Assembly: GCA_021202895.1 (NCBI GenBank) | Contig: JAJQCE010000007.1 | Location: 31,853 to 95,852 of the forward strand | Length of the DNA: 64,000 bases | Source of the DNA: Ruminococcus sp. | Lineage (GTDB): Bacteria > Bacillota > Clostridia > Oscillospirales > Ruminococcaceae | Direction: 5' to 3' | In this document: positions 49,245-58,213 of the stretch, piece by piece | Layout: each line of letters opens with the position of its first letter | How positions within the stretch are numbered: position 1 is the first letter of the stretch | Position numbers and translations under genes: made by a program | Notes under the pieces: model-generated | Told to the model about the DNA's origin: nothing | Databases searched by the model: none | Seen by the model: the letters and a program-made list of their open reading frames with translations, nothing else

Positions 49245-49940
49245 TTATGCCGAATATTTAGCAGTATTAACCTTGATTCCAACACCCATAGTTGAAGCTA
49301 CAACAACGCTCTTAAGATACTGACCCTTTGCAGCCGCAGGCTTTGCCTTAACTATAGCGTCAAGAAGCGTATTGAAGTTCTCCTCAAGCTTTTCCTTGCC
49401 AAAGGATGCCTTTCCGATCGGGCAGTGAATGATGTTGGTCTTGTCAAGACGATACTCAATCTTACCTGCCTTAGCGTCTGTAACAGCCTTAGCTACATCA
49501 GGAGTGACCGTTCCTGCCTTGGGGTTAGGCATAAGTCCTCTGGGTCCTAAAATCTTACCCAGACGTCCTACCACACCCATCATGTCAGGTGACGCAACTA
49601 CAACGTCAAAATCCATCCAGCCTTCCTTGGAAATCTTGTCTACATATTCCATGCCGCCGTAATAATCTGCGCCAGCTTCCTTAGCCGCATCGTACTTGTC
49701 TTCCTTGCAGAAAACAAGAACTCTGATCTTCTTTCCTGTTCCGTTAGGAAGAATAACTGCGCCTCTGACCTGCTGATCAGCGTGACGTGAGTCAACGCCC
49801 AGACGGATATGCGCTTCTATTGTTTCATCAAACTTTGCCTTTGCGCATGACGCCGCAAGCTCGAGAGCCTCAGGAGCGTCATACAGCTTTGTCTTGTCAA
49901 CAGTCTTTAAGCTGTCATTATATTTTTTGCCGTGTTTCAT
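49245..49940 (-). CDS. rplA: 50S ribosomal protein L1
   Basis: Stalk protein of the E-site, and in many bacteria translational repressor of rplKA. 231 aa. [35 protein letters not shown] and [15 protein letters not shown]-type sequence ([16 protein letters not shown]) are diagnostic. Last gene before a terminator; normally rplJ-rplL would follow. Confidence 0.97.
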   Translation of the reverse strand: MKHGKKYNDSLKTVDKTKLYDAPEALELAASCAKAKFDETIEAHIRLGVDSRHADQQVRGAVILPNGTGKKIRVLVFCKEDKYDAAKEAGADYYGGMEYVDKISKEGWMDFDVVVASPDMMGVVGRLGKILGPRGLMPNPKAGTVTPDVAKAVTDAKAGKIEYRLDKTNIIHCPIGKASFGKEKLEENFNTLLDAIVKAKPAAAKGQYLKSVVVASTMGVGIKVNTAKYSA

Positions 49941-50009
49941 TAAAAATCCTCCTTATAAGTGGTCATGACGGAAGCTGAGCCTTTTGCTCAATCCTCCCAC
50001 CTTCTGCCG

Positions 50010-50435
50010 TCAGTCCTTAACTACAACGCCCATAGAACGGCAGGTTCCTGCAATCATGCTCATTGCAGATTCGATATTAGCCGCATTTAAATCGGGCATC
50101 TTCTGCTCTGCAATCTTCTGAACCTGTTCCTTGGTTATGGTTGCTACCTTTGTTGTGTTAGGCGTGCCTGAGCCGGACTCAATTCCGCACGCTTTCTTGA
50201 TAAGAACCGCTGCAGGCGGAGTCTTTGTTACAAATGTGAATGAACGATCTGCATATACTGTGATTACAACGGGAATTATAAGCCCCATATCGTTCTTTGT
50301 TCTCTCGTTAAAATCCTTTGTAAATGCCATGATATTTACGCCGTGCTGACCAAGTGCTGGTCCTACAGGCGGTGCAGGAGTTGCCTTTCCTGCTGGAATC
50401 TGAAGCTTAATTAAGCCTACTACTTTCTGCGCCAT
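50010..50435 (-). CDS. rplK: 50S ribosomal protein L11
   Basis: Forms the GTPase-associated centre with 23S rRNA and is needed for RelA activation. 141 aa. [21 protein letters not shown] at the N-terminus and the proline-rich [18 protein letters not shown] are conserved. Confidence 0.97.
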   Translation of the reverse strand: MAQKVVGLIKLQIPAGKATPAPPVGPALGQHGVNIMAFTKDFNERTKNDMGLIIPVVITVYADRSFTFVTKTPPAAVLIKKACGIESGSGTPNTTKVATITKEQVQKIAEQKMPDLNAANIESAMSMIAGTCRSMGVVVKD

Positions 50436-50539
50436 TTTTTCGCACCTCCAAAAAAATTTGTGGTTAAGCGAGCTGTGCGATCAGCTCTCCCACCTGTGAC
50501 AATACCTGTCCTAAACTACATAATACAAACCCTAAAAGC

Positions 50540-51067
50540 CTATTTGTCAGCCTTAATCTGCGATATCGGAAGCTTTACGGGCGTATCTCTTCCGAACATT
50601 GAAACAATAACCTCTACGGTCTGCTCCTCGATATCTATACCCGAAACCTTTCCGACAAAGCCCTCAAACGAGCCTGACGTTACCAAAACATCATCGCCCA
50701 AATTATAGTCAACCTCAACGGTTGGTTCGCTGAGCTCTACTCCCAGTGCCTCGATTTCCTTTTCCGAAAGCGGTACTGGCTCAGTCGGAGTTCCGACAAA
50801 TCCAGTGACTCCACGGGTATTTCTGACAATATACCAAGTATTATCGGTAAGAACCATCTTTATCATAACATAGCTGGGAAAGAGTTTTCTTTCCTTAGTT
50901 TCCTGCTCTGAATCCTTAATCTCGGTATACGTTTCCATCGGTATGCGAATTTCCTGTATAAGGTCGCTTATCCCGCGGTTTTCCACGAGCTTTTCAATAT
51001 TGTCCTTAACATTTTTCTCGTATCCCGAATAGGTATGAATAACATACCACTTAGCACCGTCAGACAT
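50540..51067 (-). CDS. nusG: Transcription antitermination/pausing factor NusG
   Basis: Binds RNA polymerase and modulates pausing and Rho action. NGN domain from KWYVIHTYSGYEKNV to RNTRGVTGFVG (1-110), then a KOW domain VLVTSGSFEGFVGKVSGID (about 125-170). 175 aa, normal. Between secE and rplK in canonical order. Confidence 0.97.
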   Translation of the reverse strand: MSDGAKWYVIHTYSGYEKNVKDNIEKLVENRGISDLIQEIRIPMETYTEIKDSEQETKERKLFPSYVMIKMVLTDNTWYIVRNTRGVTGFVGTPTEPVPLSEKEIEALGVELSEPTVEVDYNLGDDVLVTSGSFEGFVGKVSGIDIEEQTVEVIVSMFGRDTPVKLPISQIKADK

Positions 51068-51160
51068 TAGTGTTTCCTCCGTTTCAATACGCTATGGTGT
51101 ATCGCTTTACAGCCTAACAAATATTTCTAAACACTTTAAGGGTAATGCGCAGGCAATCGC

Positions 51161-51502
51161 TTACGATGTGCCTATGCTGAGCAGAGCGTTTACTCCCACA
51201 CCCAGCAGCGAGTCTACGCCAAACAAAAACAACCCTACAGCAATAATAACCACAAGCACAACGCCTGAATTATTGACAACCTTAGACCTGCTCGGCCAGA
51301 CAACCTTCTTGATTTCAGACTTTAAATCTCTGAAATACTTCCTTATGCCGCCCTTTTTCTTCTTTTCCTTGGACTTATCCTTGGTTTTTGCAGCGGCGGC
51401 AGCCTTTTTCTTCGCAGCCTTCTTCTCAGCCTTTGATGCATCTCTGGCTTTCTGTGCTGCGCTTGAAGAATCAATCCCTTTGGAATCGGCTTTCTTTGAC
51501 AT
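51161..51502 (-). CDS. secE: Preprotein translocase subunit SecE with basic N-terminal extension
   Basis: Single-span SecE clamps SecY. 113 aa: residues 1-52 are an Ala/Lys-rich extension (AKAEKKAAKKKAAAAAKTK), unusual versus the about 60-aa B. subtilis protein. The conserved amphipathic part IRKYFRDLKSEIKKVVWPSR and one transmembrane helix follow. Partner of SecY encoded at 15.5 kb. Confidence 0.94.
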   Translation of the reverse strand: MSKKADSKGIDSSSAAQKARDASKAEKKAAKKKAAAAAKTKDKSKEKKKKGGIRKYFRDLKSEIKKVVWPSRSKVVNNSGVVLVVIIAVGLFLFGVDSLLGVGVNALLSIGTS

Positions 51503-51522
51503 TTTTAAAGCTCCTTCCTAAG

Positions 51523-51672
51523 TTATTTGGTTTCCCTGTGAAGAGTGTGCTTCTTACAGAACTTGCAGTATTTGTTCATCTCAAGCCTGTCAGGGTCATT
51601 CTTCTTGTTCTTCTTTGTGTTGTAATTTCTCTGCTTGCATTCTGTACAAGCAAGGGTAATCTTAACTCTCAT
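51523..51672 (-). CDS. rpmG: 50S ribosomal protein L33, zinc form
   Basis: 49 aa from ATG 51672 (GGGAGG upstream); the track start at 51741 lies in the leader. [21 protein letters not shown] and [15 protein letters not shown] carry both C-x2-C pairs, so the zinc-containing form. Heads rpmG-secE-nusG-rplK-rplA. No tRNA-Trp gene lies between rpmG and secE as it does in some Firmicutes. Confidence 0.96.
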   Translation of the reverse strand: MRVKITLACTECKQRNYNTKKNKKNDPDRLEMNKYCKFCKKHTLHRETK

Positions 51673-51813
51673 TTTCGGCACCTCCCAATGAAATTCGCAC
51701 CCTGCCAAGAACAAAGCGGCGTGCGTGTCTGCCTCCCTCATGCATTACAAACGCAAGCTTTAAAAAAGCTCATGAGGTAACCTGTGATTTTTTTGCGTTT
51801 TTCAGGCACAAAA

Positions 51814-51840
51814 AAATATACCTCAAAAAGAGGTATATTT
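51814..51840 (-). terminator. Hairpin with T-run abutting the rpmG promoter; likely terminator of the upstream gene
   Basis: AAATATACCTC, five bases, GAGGTATATTT then TTTTG on the minus strand: 11-bp perfect stem. It sits directly next to the -10 box of the rpmG promoter. Incoming transcripts from the 51.9-53.2 kb gene would terminate here, while transcripts starting at the rpmG promoter would begin inside the left arm and escape. Confidence 0.8.
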
Positions 51841-51869
51841 ATTATATCACATTCCAAAACGCTTGTCAA
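51841..51869 (-). promoter_or_regulatory. Consensus promoter of rpmG-secE-nusG-rplKA
   Basis: Perfect TTGACA and TATAAT, 17-bp spacer, about 160 bp before rpmG. Confidence 0.9.
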
Positions 51870-51899
51870 GCAAATTTATGAATACTTTGTAAATTTTTA

Positions 51900-53174
51900 T
51901 CATTCGGCATCGTCTGAAGCTTCGTCCTTTGCCTCTTCAATAATCTGCTGAGCCGCCTCGCTTTTCGCCTTTGCAGCTGCCGTATCGTTTATGCTTGTGG
52001 TCTGCTTAAGCTTTTCCTGCTCAGCCTCCATCATCTTCATAAGCTGCTCAAGAGCTGCGTTTGCGTCCTGTCTGGGACGTGGTCTCTTCTTTGCAGTCTG
52101 CTGCGGCTTCTTAGGCTCATGCTGCGGCTTCTCAGGCACTTCCTTTGACGTTTGCTCAGTCTGTTCAGCTGCTTGCGGCTCTTCCGTCACAACAGCTTCC
52201 TGAGATTCAGGTTCATCATTCTTCTGTGTGTCCGCCGCCGCATCGTCAATAAGCTTAGATGCTCTCTCATAGTAGGATGAATCAATCTCTGTTTTCGGGC
52301 TCTCCTCAACAGTCTGCTCAGGCTCGCTAACCTGCTCAGGCTTATAATCCGCCTCAAGCTGATCTTCCGCAAGCTCTTCAGGCTCATCATCACTCTGCCC
52401 GATAATCGGCGAATAATCCGACTCAAGCTCAGGCTCGGTTCTCGTCTGACGATTCATAAGAGAAGCATACTTGTCCTCAAACTCCTCCTCATATGTATCC
52501 TTAGGCTTGCCTGTGGTGTAAACCTCATCGCCCTCTCCGCCGTACAGAAAGTCGTCAATCGTTACATTTTCTTCCTCGTCCTCATCGTCATCATAATCAT
52601 CGTCATCATAGTCCTTATTCTTTGAACTGTGAGCAACCGCAATTATAATTTCCAGGAATATCATTATTATAATAGGTATAGCCACGCAAGCCGCCATTCC
52701 AAACGTAGTTGTTGCAAAGGCTATAATCTGTCCTGCCGTCAAATAGTAGCTTGTCGTTACACCGATAATATCCTCACTCGGCAAATCATACATCGTTGAT
52801 GTGTCTATCTCCTGATAAACTGTGTAAACCACACCGTCAACCGTGTCGCCCTTAGAACCTATGTCGTAAAGCCACGCTACTGTGGTTCCCTCATCGCCTA
52901 CATTTTTGCACAGCACCGCATATCCCGTCTTGTCCGTTGATGGAGTGCCGTTTGACGCTATTACAAGCGCATTCTTCGGAACATCGCTGCTCATGTTCGA
53001 GGTATCCATTATAAAGAAGCTGTAGCCGCCAATGCTCACATATGAATCTTCGTTTTCAAATACTCTCGTAAGCCCATAAATCAGCAGAGCCTCAAGTATC
53101 ACGAAAACTATAAAGAATACGGCAACATTTCTTCCCGCAGAGGATTTCTTCTGCTTTGTCTGAGATTTGCTCAT
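51900..53174 (-). CDS. Membrane protein resembling a SipW-type signal peptidase, catalytic residues not recognisable
   Basis: 424 aa. Basic N-terminus, transmembrane helix at about 17-36, an extracytoplasmic domain of about 110 residues, a second long helix at about 148-181, then a cytoplasmic tail of about 240 residues that is extremely acidic and Gln/Pro-rich (DYDDDDYDDDEDEEE near 190). The outer domain begins VSIGGYSFFIMDTSNM, positioned like GYxxxxVxSGSMxP of SipW-type peptidases. It lacks the SM catalytic pair in proper context, and no general-base His/Lys was found where expected. I infer a non-catalytic relative, perhaps a scaffold; this is weak. It has its own consensus promoter. Function unknown. 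Confidence 0.6.
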   Translation of the reverse strand: MSKSQTKQKKSSAGRNVAVFFIVFVILEALLIYGLTRVFENEDSYVSIGGYSFFIMDTSNMSSDVPKNALVIASNGTPSTDKTGYAVLCKNVGDEGTTVAWLYDIGSKGDTVDGVVYTVYQEIDTSTMYDLPSEDIIGVTTSYYLTAGQIIAFATTTFGMAACVAIPIIIMIFLEIIIAVAHSSKNKDYDDDDYDDDEDEEENVTIDDFLYGGEGDEVYTTGKPKDTYEEEFEDKYASLMNRQTRTEPELESDYSPIIGQSDDEPEELAEDQLEADYKPEQVSEPEQTVEESPKTEIDSSYYERASKLIDDAAADTQKNDEPESQEAVVTEEPQAAEQTEQTSKEVPEKPQHEPKKPQQTAKKRPRPRQDANAALEQLMKMMEAEQEKLKQTTSINDTAAAKAKSEAAQQIIEEAKDEASDDAE

Positions 53175-53329
53175 TTTAATATACCATTCCTTCCAAAATT
53201 TTTCTTTCCACTGTTTCTACCCTGTCCGCCGCCTACGCGTTATTTTTTTTCGTCTTAAGCGGCTAAAACAGCGTCTGCACGTAATATTTCAAAGCTTCCT
53301 GCTTTCCGCACAAATTTCTGCATACACTT

Positions 53330-53358
53330 ATTATAGCACATTCTTTCTCGAATTTCAA
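53330..53358 (-). promoter_or_regulatory. Promoter of the 51.9-53.2 kb membrane protein gene
   Basis: TTGAAA and TATAAT with a 17-bp spacer on the minus strand, about 155 bp before the start. The leader contains a CCGCC...GGCGG-like dyad region near 53226-53265 without a T-run. Confidence 0.75.
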
Positions 53359-53414
53359 CACCTTTTTTGAATTAGTTGCAAAAATTTTTAAAAAAATATT
53401 TTCCTGACAAATTT

Positions 53415-55148
53415 TCAGCTCTCAAACTGTGAATTGTACAGCTTAGCATAGAAGCCGTTTTTGCTCATAAGCTGCTCGTGCGTACCCTGCTCTATTATGT
53501 GTCCTGCGTCCATAACTATTATGCAGTCGGCGTTTCTGACAGTCGAAAGCCTGTGCGCTATAATAAAGCTTGTCCTGCCCTCCATCATCTCGGCAAACGT
53601 CTGCTGAACTAAGATTTCCGTCCTTGTGTCTATAGATGAAGTCGCCTCGTCAAGAATAAGCATCTGCGGCAGTGAAAGCATAACCCTCGCTATGCACAAA
53701 AGCTGCTTCTGTCCAGCCGAAAGCGTACCGCCGTCAGAGCTTATCACCGTGTCGTACCCGTTTTCCAGCCTGCGTATAAAACCATCGCAGTGCGCCGCCT
53801 TAGCCGCTGCTTCAACCTCGCTTATATCGGCGTCAGGCTTTGAATAGCTTATATTTTCCCGAACTGTACCCTGCATAAGCCATGTGTCCTGAAGCACCAT
53901 TCCGTAAGCGGCTCTGACCGAATCTCTCGTGCAGTCCTTTATATTCACTCCGCTCAAAGTAATTGAACCGCCGTCAACATCGTAAAATCGCATAAGCAAA
54001 TTTATAAAGGTGGTCTTTCCGCAGCCTGTAGGTCCTACTATTGCAATTCTCTGCCCCGTTTTGACGTCAAGATTGAAGCTTTCGATAAGTGGCACGTCCT
54101 CTCTGTAGGAAAAATACACACTTTCAGCTTTCATTGTACCGTCAGGATTTTCAAGAACTACAGCATTTGCCTTGTCCTCAGCCTCCTGCGGCTCGTTTAT
54201 AAGCTCCATAACTCTCTTGGCGCAGGCAAAGGCTCCTTGAAGCTCGGTGACAACGCTTGAAATCTCATTAAACGGCTTGGTATACTGATTCGCATAGGTT
54301 AAAAAGCATGATAGCGCACCCACCGAAAAGCTTCCAGAAATAATCGAGAAGGCACCGATTATCCCCACCGCCGCATAGACCAGTCCATTTATAAACCTAG
54401 TCGTCGGATTAGTAAGCGAGGAAAAGAAAATCGCCCTGACGCTTACGCTCTTAAATTGCTGATTGAGCTTTTCAAAATCCTCCTGCGACCTCGCTTCATG
54501 CGAAAACGCTTTCAGCGTCTTTTGATTGCCTGTAGTTTCCTCGACAAAAGAAGTAAGCTCTCCTCTCACCGTCGTCTGCTCCTTAAAGAAATTAAAGGTG
54601 TTCTTTGCGATAAACCTTGCCGCAAACAGCGACAGCGGAGTAAGCACAACCACCACCAGCGCAATCCTGACATTTATAGACAGCATAAAGAAAAACGTTC
54701 CGATAATTGTTATAACTCCTGTAAAAAGCTGTGCAAAGCCTAAAATAAGTCCGTCCGAAATCTGCTCTATGTCGCTTATAAGCCTGCTGATAATCTCTCC
54801 CTTTGGATTAGAATCTATATATTTAAGAGGCAGGCGGCTGAATTTGTCAAATGCATCGTTTCTCAAATCCCTCACGGCGAAGTATGTCGCCTTGTTAAGG
54901 CACAGATTCATAAAATACTGCGACAGGCAGGCTACAGCAATTGTAACCGCAAAAGCCGAAAGCAGCGGTTTAAGCCCCTCAAAGTCAACATTACCTTTAC
55001 CAACAATCAAGTCCACCGCATCGCCTGTTATAATAGGTGCGTAAAGCGTCGCCGCTACATTTACCACAGCGAGAACCAAAGCCGCTAAAAGCTGTGCCTT
55101 GTAGGCAAAAAGATATTTCAAAAGCTGCTTAAGCGAATTGTCAGCCAT
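53415..55148 (-). CDS. ABC exporter half-transporter, catalytically canonical NBD
   Basis: 577 aa: six-helix type I exporter domain (about 10-310), then an ATPase domain. Walker A GPTGCGKTTF, signature LSAGQKQ, Walker B LILDEATSSID with the catalytic Glu, and H-loop IIAHRLSTV. Start corrected to ATG 55148 with GAGGAGG upstream; it overlaps the preceding gene by 8 bp. Pairs with the upstream half-transporter as a heterodimer of the BmrC/BmrD or TM287/288 type; substrate unknown (drugs, lipids or peptides). Confidence 0.93.
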   Translation of the reverse strand: MADNSLKQLLKYLFAYKAQLLAALVLAVVNVAATLYAPIITGDAVDLIVGKGNVDFEGLKPLLSAFAVTIAVACLSQYFMNLCLNKATYFAVRDLRNDAFDKFSRLPLKYIDSNPKGEIISRLISDIEQISDGLILGFAQLFTGVITIIGTFFFMLSINVRIALVVVVLTPLSLFAARFIAKNTFNFFKEQTTVRGELTSFVEETTGNQKTLKAFSHEARSQEDFEKLNQQFKSVSVRAIFFSSLTNPTTRFINGLVYAAVGIIGAFSIISGSFSVGALSCFLTYANQYTKPFNEISSVVTELQGAFACAKRVMELINEPQEAEDKANAVVLENPDGTMKAESVYFSYREDVPLIESFNLDVKTGQRIAIVGPTGCGKTTFINLLMRFYDVDGGSITLSGVNIKDCTRDSVRAAYGMVLQDTWLMQGTVRENISYSKPDADISEVEAAAKAAHCDGFIRRLENGYDTVISSDGGTLSAGQKQLLCIARVMLSLPQMLILDEATSSIDTRTEILVQQTFAEMMEGRTSFIIAHRLSTVRNADCIIVMDAGHIIEQGTHEQLMSKNGFYAKLYNSQFES

Positions 55149-56880
55149 TTCTCTGCGCCTCCTCAAGCGTAAGCTGTGACAGGCAAATTTCCCTGTACAC
55201 AGAGCAGTTTTTCATAAGCTCGTCATGAGTGCCGATACCCACTGCTTTTCCATCGTCCAAAACCAAAATCCTGTCCGCATTCCTTATTGCGCTGACCCTC
55301 TGTGAAACGATAAACACCGTCATTCCATGCGTATTCTGAGCCAGAGCCTTTCTCAGCCTTGCATCTGTCGCCAGATCAAGCGCAGAAGCGGAGTCGTCAA
55401 GTATCAGAATTTCAGGATTTCCGACAAGCGCACGCGCGATCGTAAGCCGCTGACGCTGACCGCCCGACAAATTCGTACCGCCCTGACTAAGCTCAAAATC
55501 CAGTCCTTCGGGCTTAAGCCTGACAAAATCAAGAGCCTGCGAAATTTCAAGCGCATTAGTTATCTCCTCATCGTCCGCATCAGCCTTGCGCCACTGCATA
55601 TTCTCTCTTATCGTACCCTTAAAAAGCACCGCCTTTTGCGGAACTATTCCTATTTTACCTCTAAGCTGCTCAAACGGATAATCCCTGACATCGTTTCCGT
55701 CAACAAGCACCTGTCCGTCAGTCACGTCATAAAAGCGTGGAATCAGATTAACTAGCATACTCTTTCCGCATCCCGTTGAGCCGATAATTCCTACCGTTTC
55801 ACCACGTTTTGCCTCAAAGCTTATATTCTCAAGCGTACTGCGCTCCGAGCTTACATAGCTGAAGCTTACGTTATTAAACTTAACCGCACAGCCGCCAGGC
55901 TTGTCCTTAACAGGAGTGTTTCCCTCATCGCTGAGATCGGGAGCCTTGTCCAAAATCTCAAGTATCCTTACTGATGAAGCCTGTGACTTGGTAAGCAGCA
56001 TAATAAACTCCGCCACCCTTATCAGCGAAAGCAGAATCTGAGACATATAGTTTACCAGCGCAATAACCTCGCCCTGCGTTATCTCTCCTGTATCAACGCT
56101 TATTCCGCCATACCAAATAATCAGTATCACCGCCACGTTTACAAGCACATAGGTAAGCGGACTCATTATCGCTGAAAATCTCCCTGCTGTCGTCTGCGTC
56201 ACGCTTAGCTCGTCAGTCGACTGTTTAAATCGCTCACGCTCGTTTTCCTGCCTTGAAAATGCTCTTATAACCCTTACTCCGCTCACATTTTCAGATGTAA
56301 TAAGCGTGGTTCTGTCAAGCTTTTTCTGTATGCTCCTGTACATAGGCACAGTCTTTTTTGTGACAAAATATATCACTGCTGAAATAATCGGAGTGAAAAT
56401 TGCAAAAATAAGCGTAAGCTTAACCGAAATGGTAAGTGCCATAATCAGTGCGCCTATCACAATAAACGGCGAACGCATAAATAGACGCAGTATCATATTA
56501 ACACCCGTCTGCGCTGTGTTAATATCCACCGTCATTCTCGTCACAAGAGTTGAAGAGCCTATACGGTCTATCTGCGAGTGCGACAGCGTATTTATATGCT
56601 TATAGAGGTCGCTTCTAAGCTCCGTGCCAAAGCCCACCGCCGCCTTTGCCGCAAAATACTGCGCAAACAGCGAAGCGAAAAGTCCCAGCACACCTAATCC
56701 GACAAGCAGCGCGCCCATCTTGTAAATGTAAGGCTTGTCAGCATTTGAAATTCCCACATCGATAATTTTCGCCATGACAAGCGGAATTATAAGCTCAAAA
56801 ATCGCTTCAAGCAGCTTGCCTAAAGGTCCTAAAATGCTTTCTCTTTTATAATTTTTAAGATACCTAAAAAGCCTAAGCAT
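55141..56880 (-). CDS. ABC exporter half-transporter with degenerate NBD
   Basis: 579 aa, exporter domain then ATPase. Walker A GSTGCGKSML and signature LSGGQRQRL are intact. Walker B reads LILDDSASALD, with Asp in place of the catalytic Glu, and the H-loop reads IVSQRVSAI, with Gln for His. Together with the LSAGQ signature of the partner this makes one of the two ATP sites degenerate, as known for heterodimeric exporters. Divergent from the PAP2 gene; no clear promoter on this strand was found in the 80-bp gap. Confidence 0.93.
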   Translation of the reverse strand: MLRLFRYLKNYKRESILGPLGKLLEAIFELIIPLVMAKIIDVGISNADKPYIYKMGALLVGLGVLGLFASLFAQYFAAKAAVGFGTELRSDLYKHINTLSHSQIDRIGSSTLVTRMTVDINTAQTGVNMILRLFMRSPFIVIGALIMALTISVKLTLIFAIFTPIISAVIYFVTKKTVPMYRSIQKKLDRTTLITSENVSGVRVIRAFSRQENERERFKQSTDELSVTQTTAGRFSAIMSPLTYVLVNVAVILIIWYGGISVDTGEITQGEVIALVNYMSQILLSLIRVAEFIMLLTKSQASSVRILEILDKAPDLSDEGNTPVKDKPGGCAVKFNNVSFSYVSSERSTLENISFEAKRGETVGIIGSTGCGKSMLVNLIPRFYDVTDGQVLVDGNDVRDYPFEQLRGKIGIVPQKAVLFKGTIRENMQWRKADADDEEITNALEISQALDFVRLKPEGLDFELSQGGTNLSGGQRQRLTIARALVGNPEILILDDSASALDLATDARLRKALAQNTHGMTVFIVSQRVSAIRNADRILVLDDGKAVGIGTHDELMKNCSVYREICLSQLTLEEAQRNG

Positions 56881-56899
56881 TTTCTCTCACCCTTTTCCC

Positions 56900-56928
56900 T
56901 TGCATTGGACGTTAATTTGTGCTACAAT
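56900..56928 (+). promoter_or_regulatory. Promoter of the PAP2 phosphatase gene
   Basis: TTGCAT and TACAAT with a 17-bp spacer, about 30 bp before the start codon. Confidence 0.6.
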
Positions 56929-56960
56929 AGATATAACTCAAAATCTTGGAGAATAAATCT

Positions 56961-57515
56961 ATGGATATTATTTACGAAATTGACTTTGCGATACTTGATG
57001 CGCTGCAAAAAATTCACAGCGGTGTTTTAAATGTAATCATGGCGTTTTTCAGCTTCATAGCAAACGGCGGAGCCGTCTGGATTGCGGCGGCGGCTTTGCT
57101 GCTGCTCTTTAAAAAGTACCGCACGGCAGGTGTTGCTGTTTCCCTTTCGCTCATTATCGAGCTTGTGCTAAACGAAAAAATCATCAAGCCTCTTGTCGCC
57201 CGACCTCGCCCATTTACACTCAATCCTGAAATTGACACCATAATCTCTCAGCCGTCGAGCTATTCCTTCCCATCGGGTCACACCTGCAGCTCCTTTGCGG
57301 CGGCAACGGCAATTTTTATGTTCAACAAGCGTCTTGGAGCAGTTGCCTACGCAGCCACTTTTTTGATAGGCTTTTCAAGGAACTATTTCTACATTCACTA
57401 TCCGAGCGACGTTCTCTGCGGAGCAATTTTAGGAACGCTCATCGGCTTAGCTGTGTCAATCGCCCTCAAAAAGGCAGTCACTCGCTTTCAGCCCTCGCCG
57501 CCTCAAGATCAATGA
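56961..57515 (+). CDS. PAP2-family membrane phosphatase
   Basis: 184 aa with about five hydrophobic helices. The three acid-phosphatase motifs are complete: KPLVARPRP (KxxxxxxRP), SFPSGHT (PSGH) and SRNYFYIHYPSD (SRxxxxxHxxxD). Likely substrates are undecaprenyl pyrophosphate or phosphatidylglycerol phosphate. Start corrected to ATG 56961 with GGAG 9 nt upstream. Its 3' end overlaps the convergent gene by 38 bp. Confidence 0.9.
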   Translation: MDIIYEIDFAILDALQKIHSGVLNVIMAFFSFIANGGAVWIAAAALLLLFKKYRTAGVAVSLSLIIELVLNEKIIKPLVARPRPFTLNPEIDTIISQPSSYSFPSGHTCSSFAAATAIFMFNKRLGAVAYAATFLIGFSRNYFYIHYPSDVLCGAILGTLIGLAVSIALKKAVTRFQPSPPQDQ

Positions 57516-57858
57516 TGATACCCACCTTTGCAAGCGTTTTCTCAAGCGTCACATCGTCTAATGGGAAAATTTCGCTTGTGTCAGTAACCGATTCGTGGTC
57601 TATCCGCCTAAGCTGCACATAGTTCTCTCTGTAGTCGGTGGAGGTGTAGATTGACGCTGAAATGTAGGTGTTTTTAACTGCATAGTAATTTACAGGCTTA
57701 AGCGACAGAATGCTTGCGCTGTCCTGACGCATATTACGCTCAAGCTCGTCAAAGTCGCACTCTTCAAAGCTCACCTTGCGGCATTTTAATTCCTTAATCC
57801 TCTTCTTAAGCGGCTGCTCAGAAGCGTCCGCTTTTTTTCGTCTGCTGAATAGTCCCAT
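57478..57858 (-). CDS. Hypothetical protein
   Basis: 126 aa from ATG 57858 (GAGGAG upstream; the track start 57909 is too early). Basic start MGLFSRRKKADASE, then a mixed region FEECDFDELERNMRQDSASI and likely beta strands (NTYISASIYTSTDYRENYVQLR). No signal peptide or family recognised. Last gene of the minus-strand group; tail-to-tail overlap of 38 bp with the phosphatase gene. Confidence 0.65.
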   Translation of the reverse strand: MGLFSRRKKADASEQPLKKRIKELKCRKVSFEECDFDELERNMRQDSASILSLKPVNYYAVKNTYISASIYTSTDYRENYVQLRRIDHESVTDTSEIFPLDDVTLEKTLAKVGIIIDLEAARAESE

Positions 57859-57883
57859 TTTTACTCCTCTACATATAAAACAA

Positions 57884-57914
57884 GGGCTTCGCACAGATAT
57901 TCTCAGCAAAGCCC
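57884..57914 (-). terminator. Terminator after the DUF4321 gene
   Basis: GGGCTTTGC ... GCGAAGCCC on the minus strand with one mismatch, followed by TTGTTTTAT. Lies between the DUF4321 gene and the hypothetical gene, so the latter may be only partly co-transcribed. Confidence 0.6.
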
Positions 57915-57947
57915 CTATTTACCTGAATACACCTGACAAATTTCAGC

Positions 57948-58205
57948 TTACAATCCCTTGCAGGTCTTTGCATAGACAATAAGCCCTGCTGGAATGGTGA
58001 TAAGCTGTGAAACCGTAAAGGTGAGATTGAGCGAAAAGCTAAAGCTTATCACATACAAATCTATCGCAATATTGTTTATCCCCAACGTTTTTCCCCACGC
58101 AAGCCAGCTGATAAATGCAGGTCCGCCATCGCAGAGGTACGCAATAAACGCACCCAGCACAACAGATGCAAGCGCAAAGAAAATAAAAGCAAACGTCTTT
58201 TTCAA
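57948..58205 (-). CDS. DUF4321 small membrane protein, TTG start
   Basis: 85 aa, two hydrophobic helices: an N-terminal one (FAFIFFALASVVLGAFIAYL) and a C-terminal one (LTFTVSQLITIPAGLIVYAK). ISFSFSLNLTFTVSQL is the DUF4321 pattern, a family of spore-forming Firmicutes without known function. The TTG start has GTAGG 7 nt upstream, 8 bp after the S1-domain gene. Confidence 0.75.
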   Translation of the reverse strand: MKKTFAFIFFALASVVLGAFIAYLCDGGPAFISWLAWGKTLGINNIAIDLYVISFSFSLNLTFTVSQLITIPAGLIVYAKTCKGL

Positions 58206-58213
58206 TGCACAGC

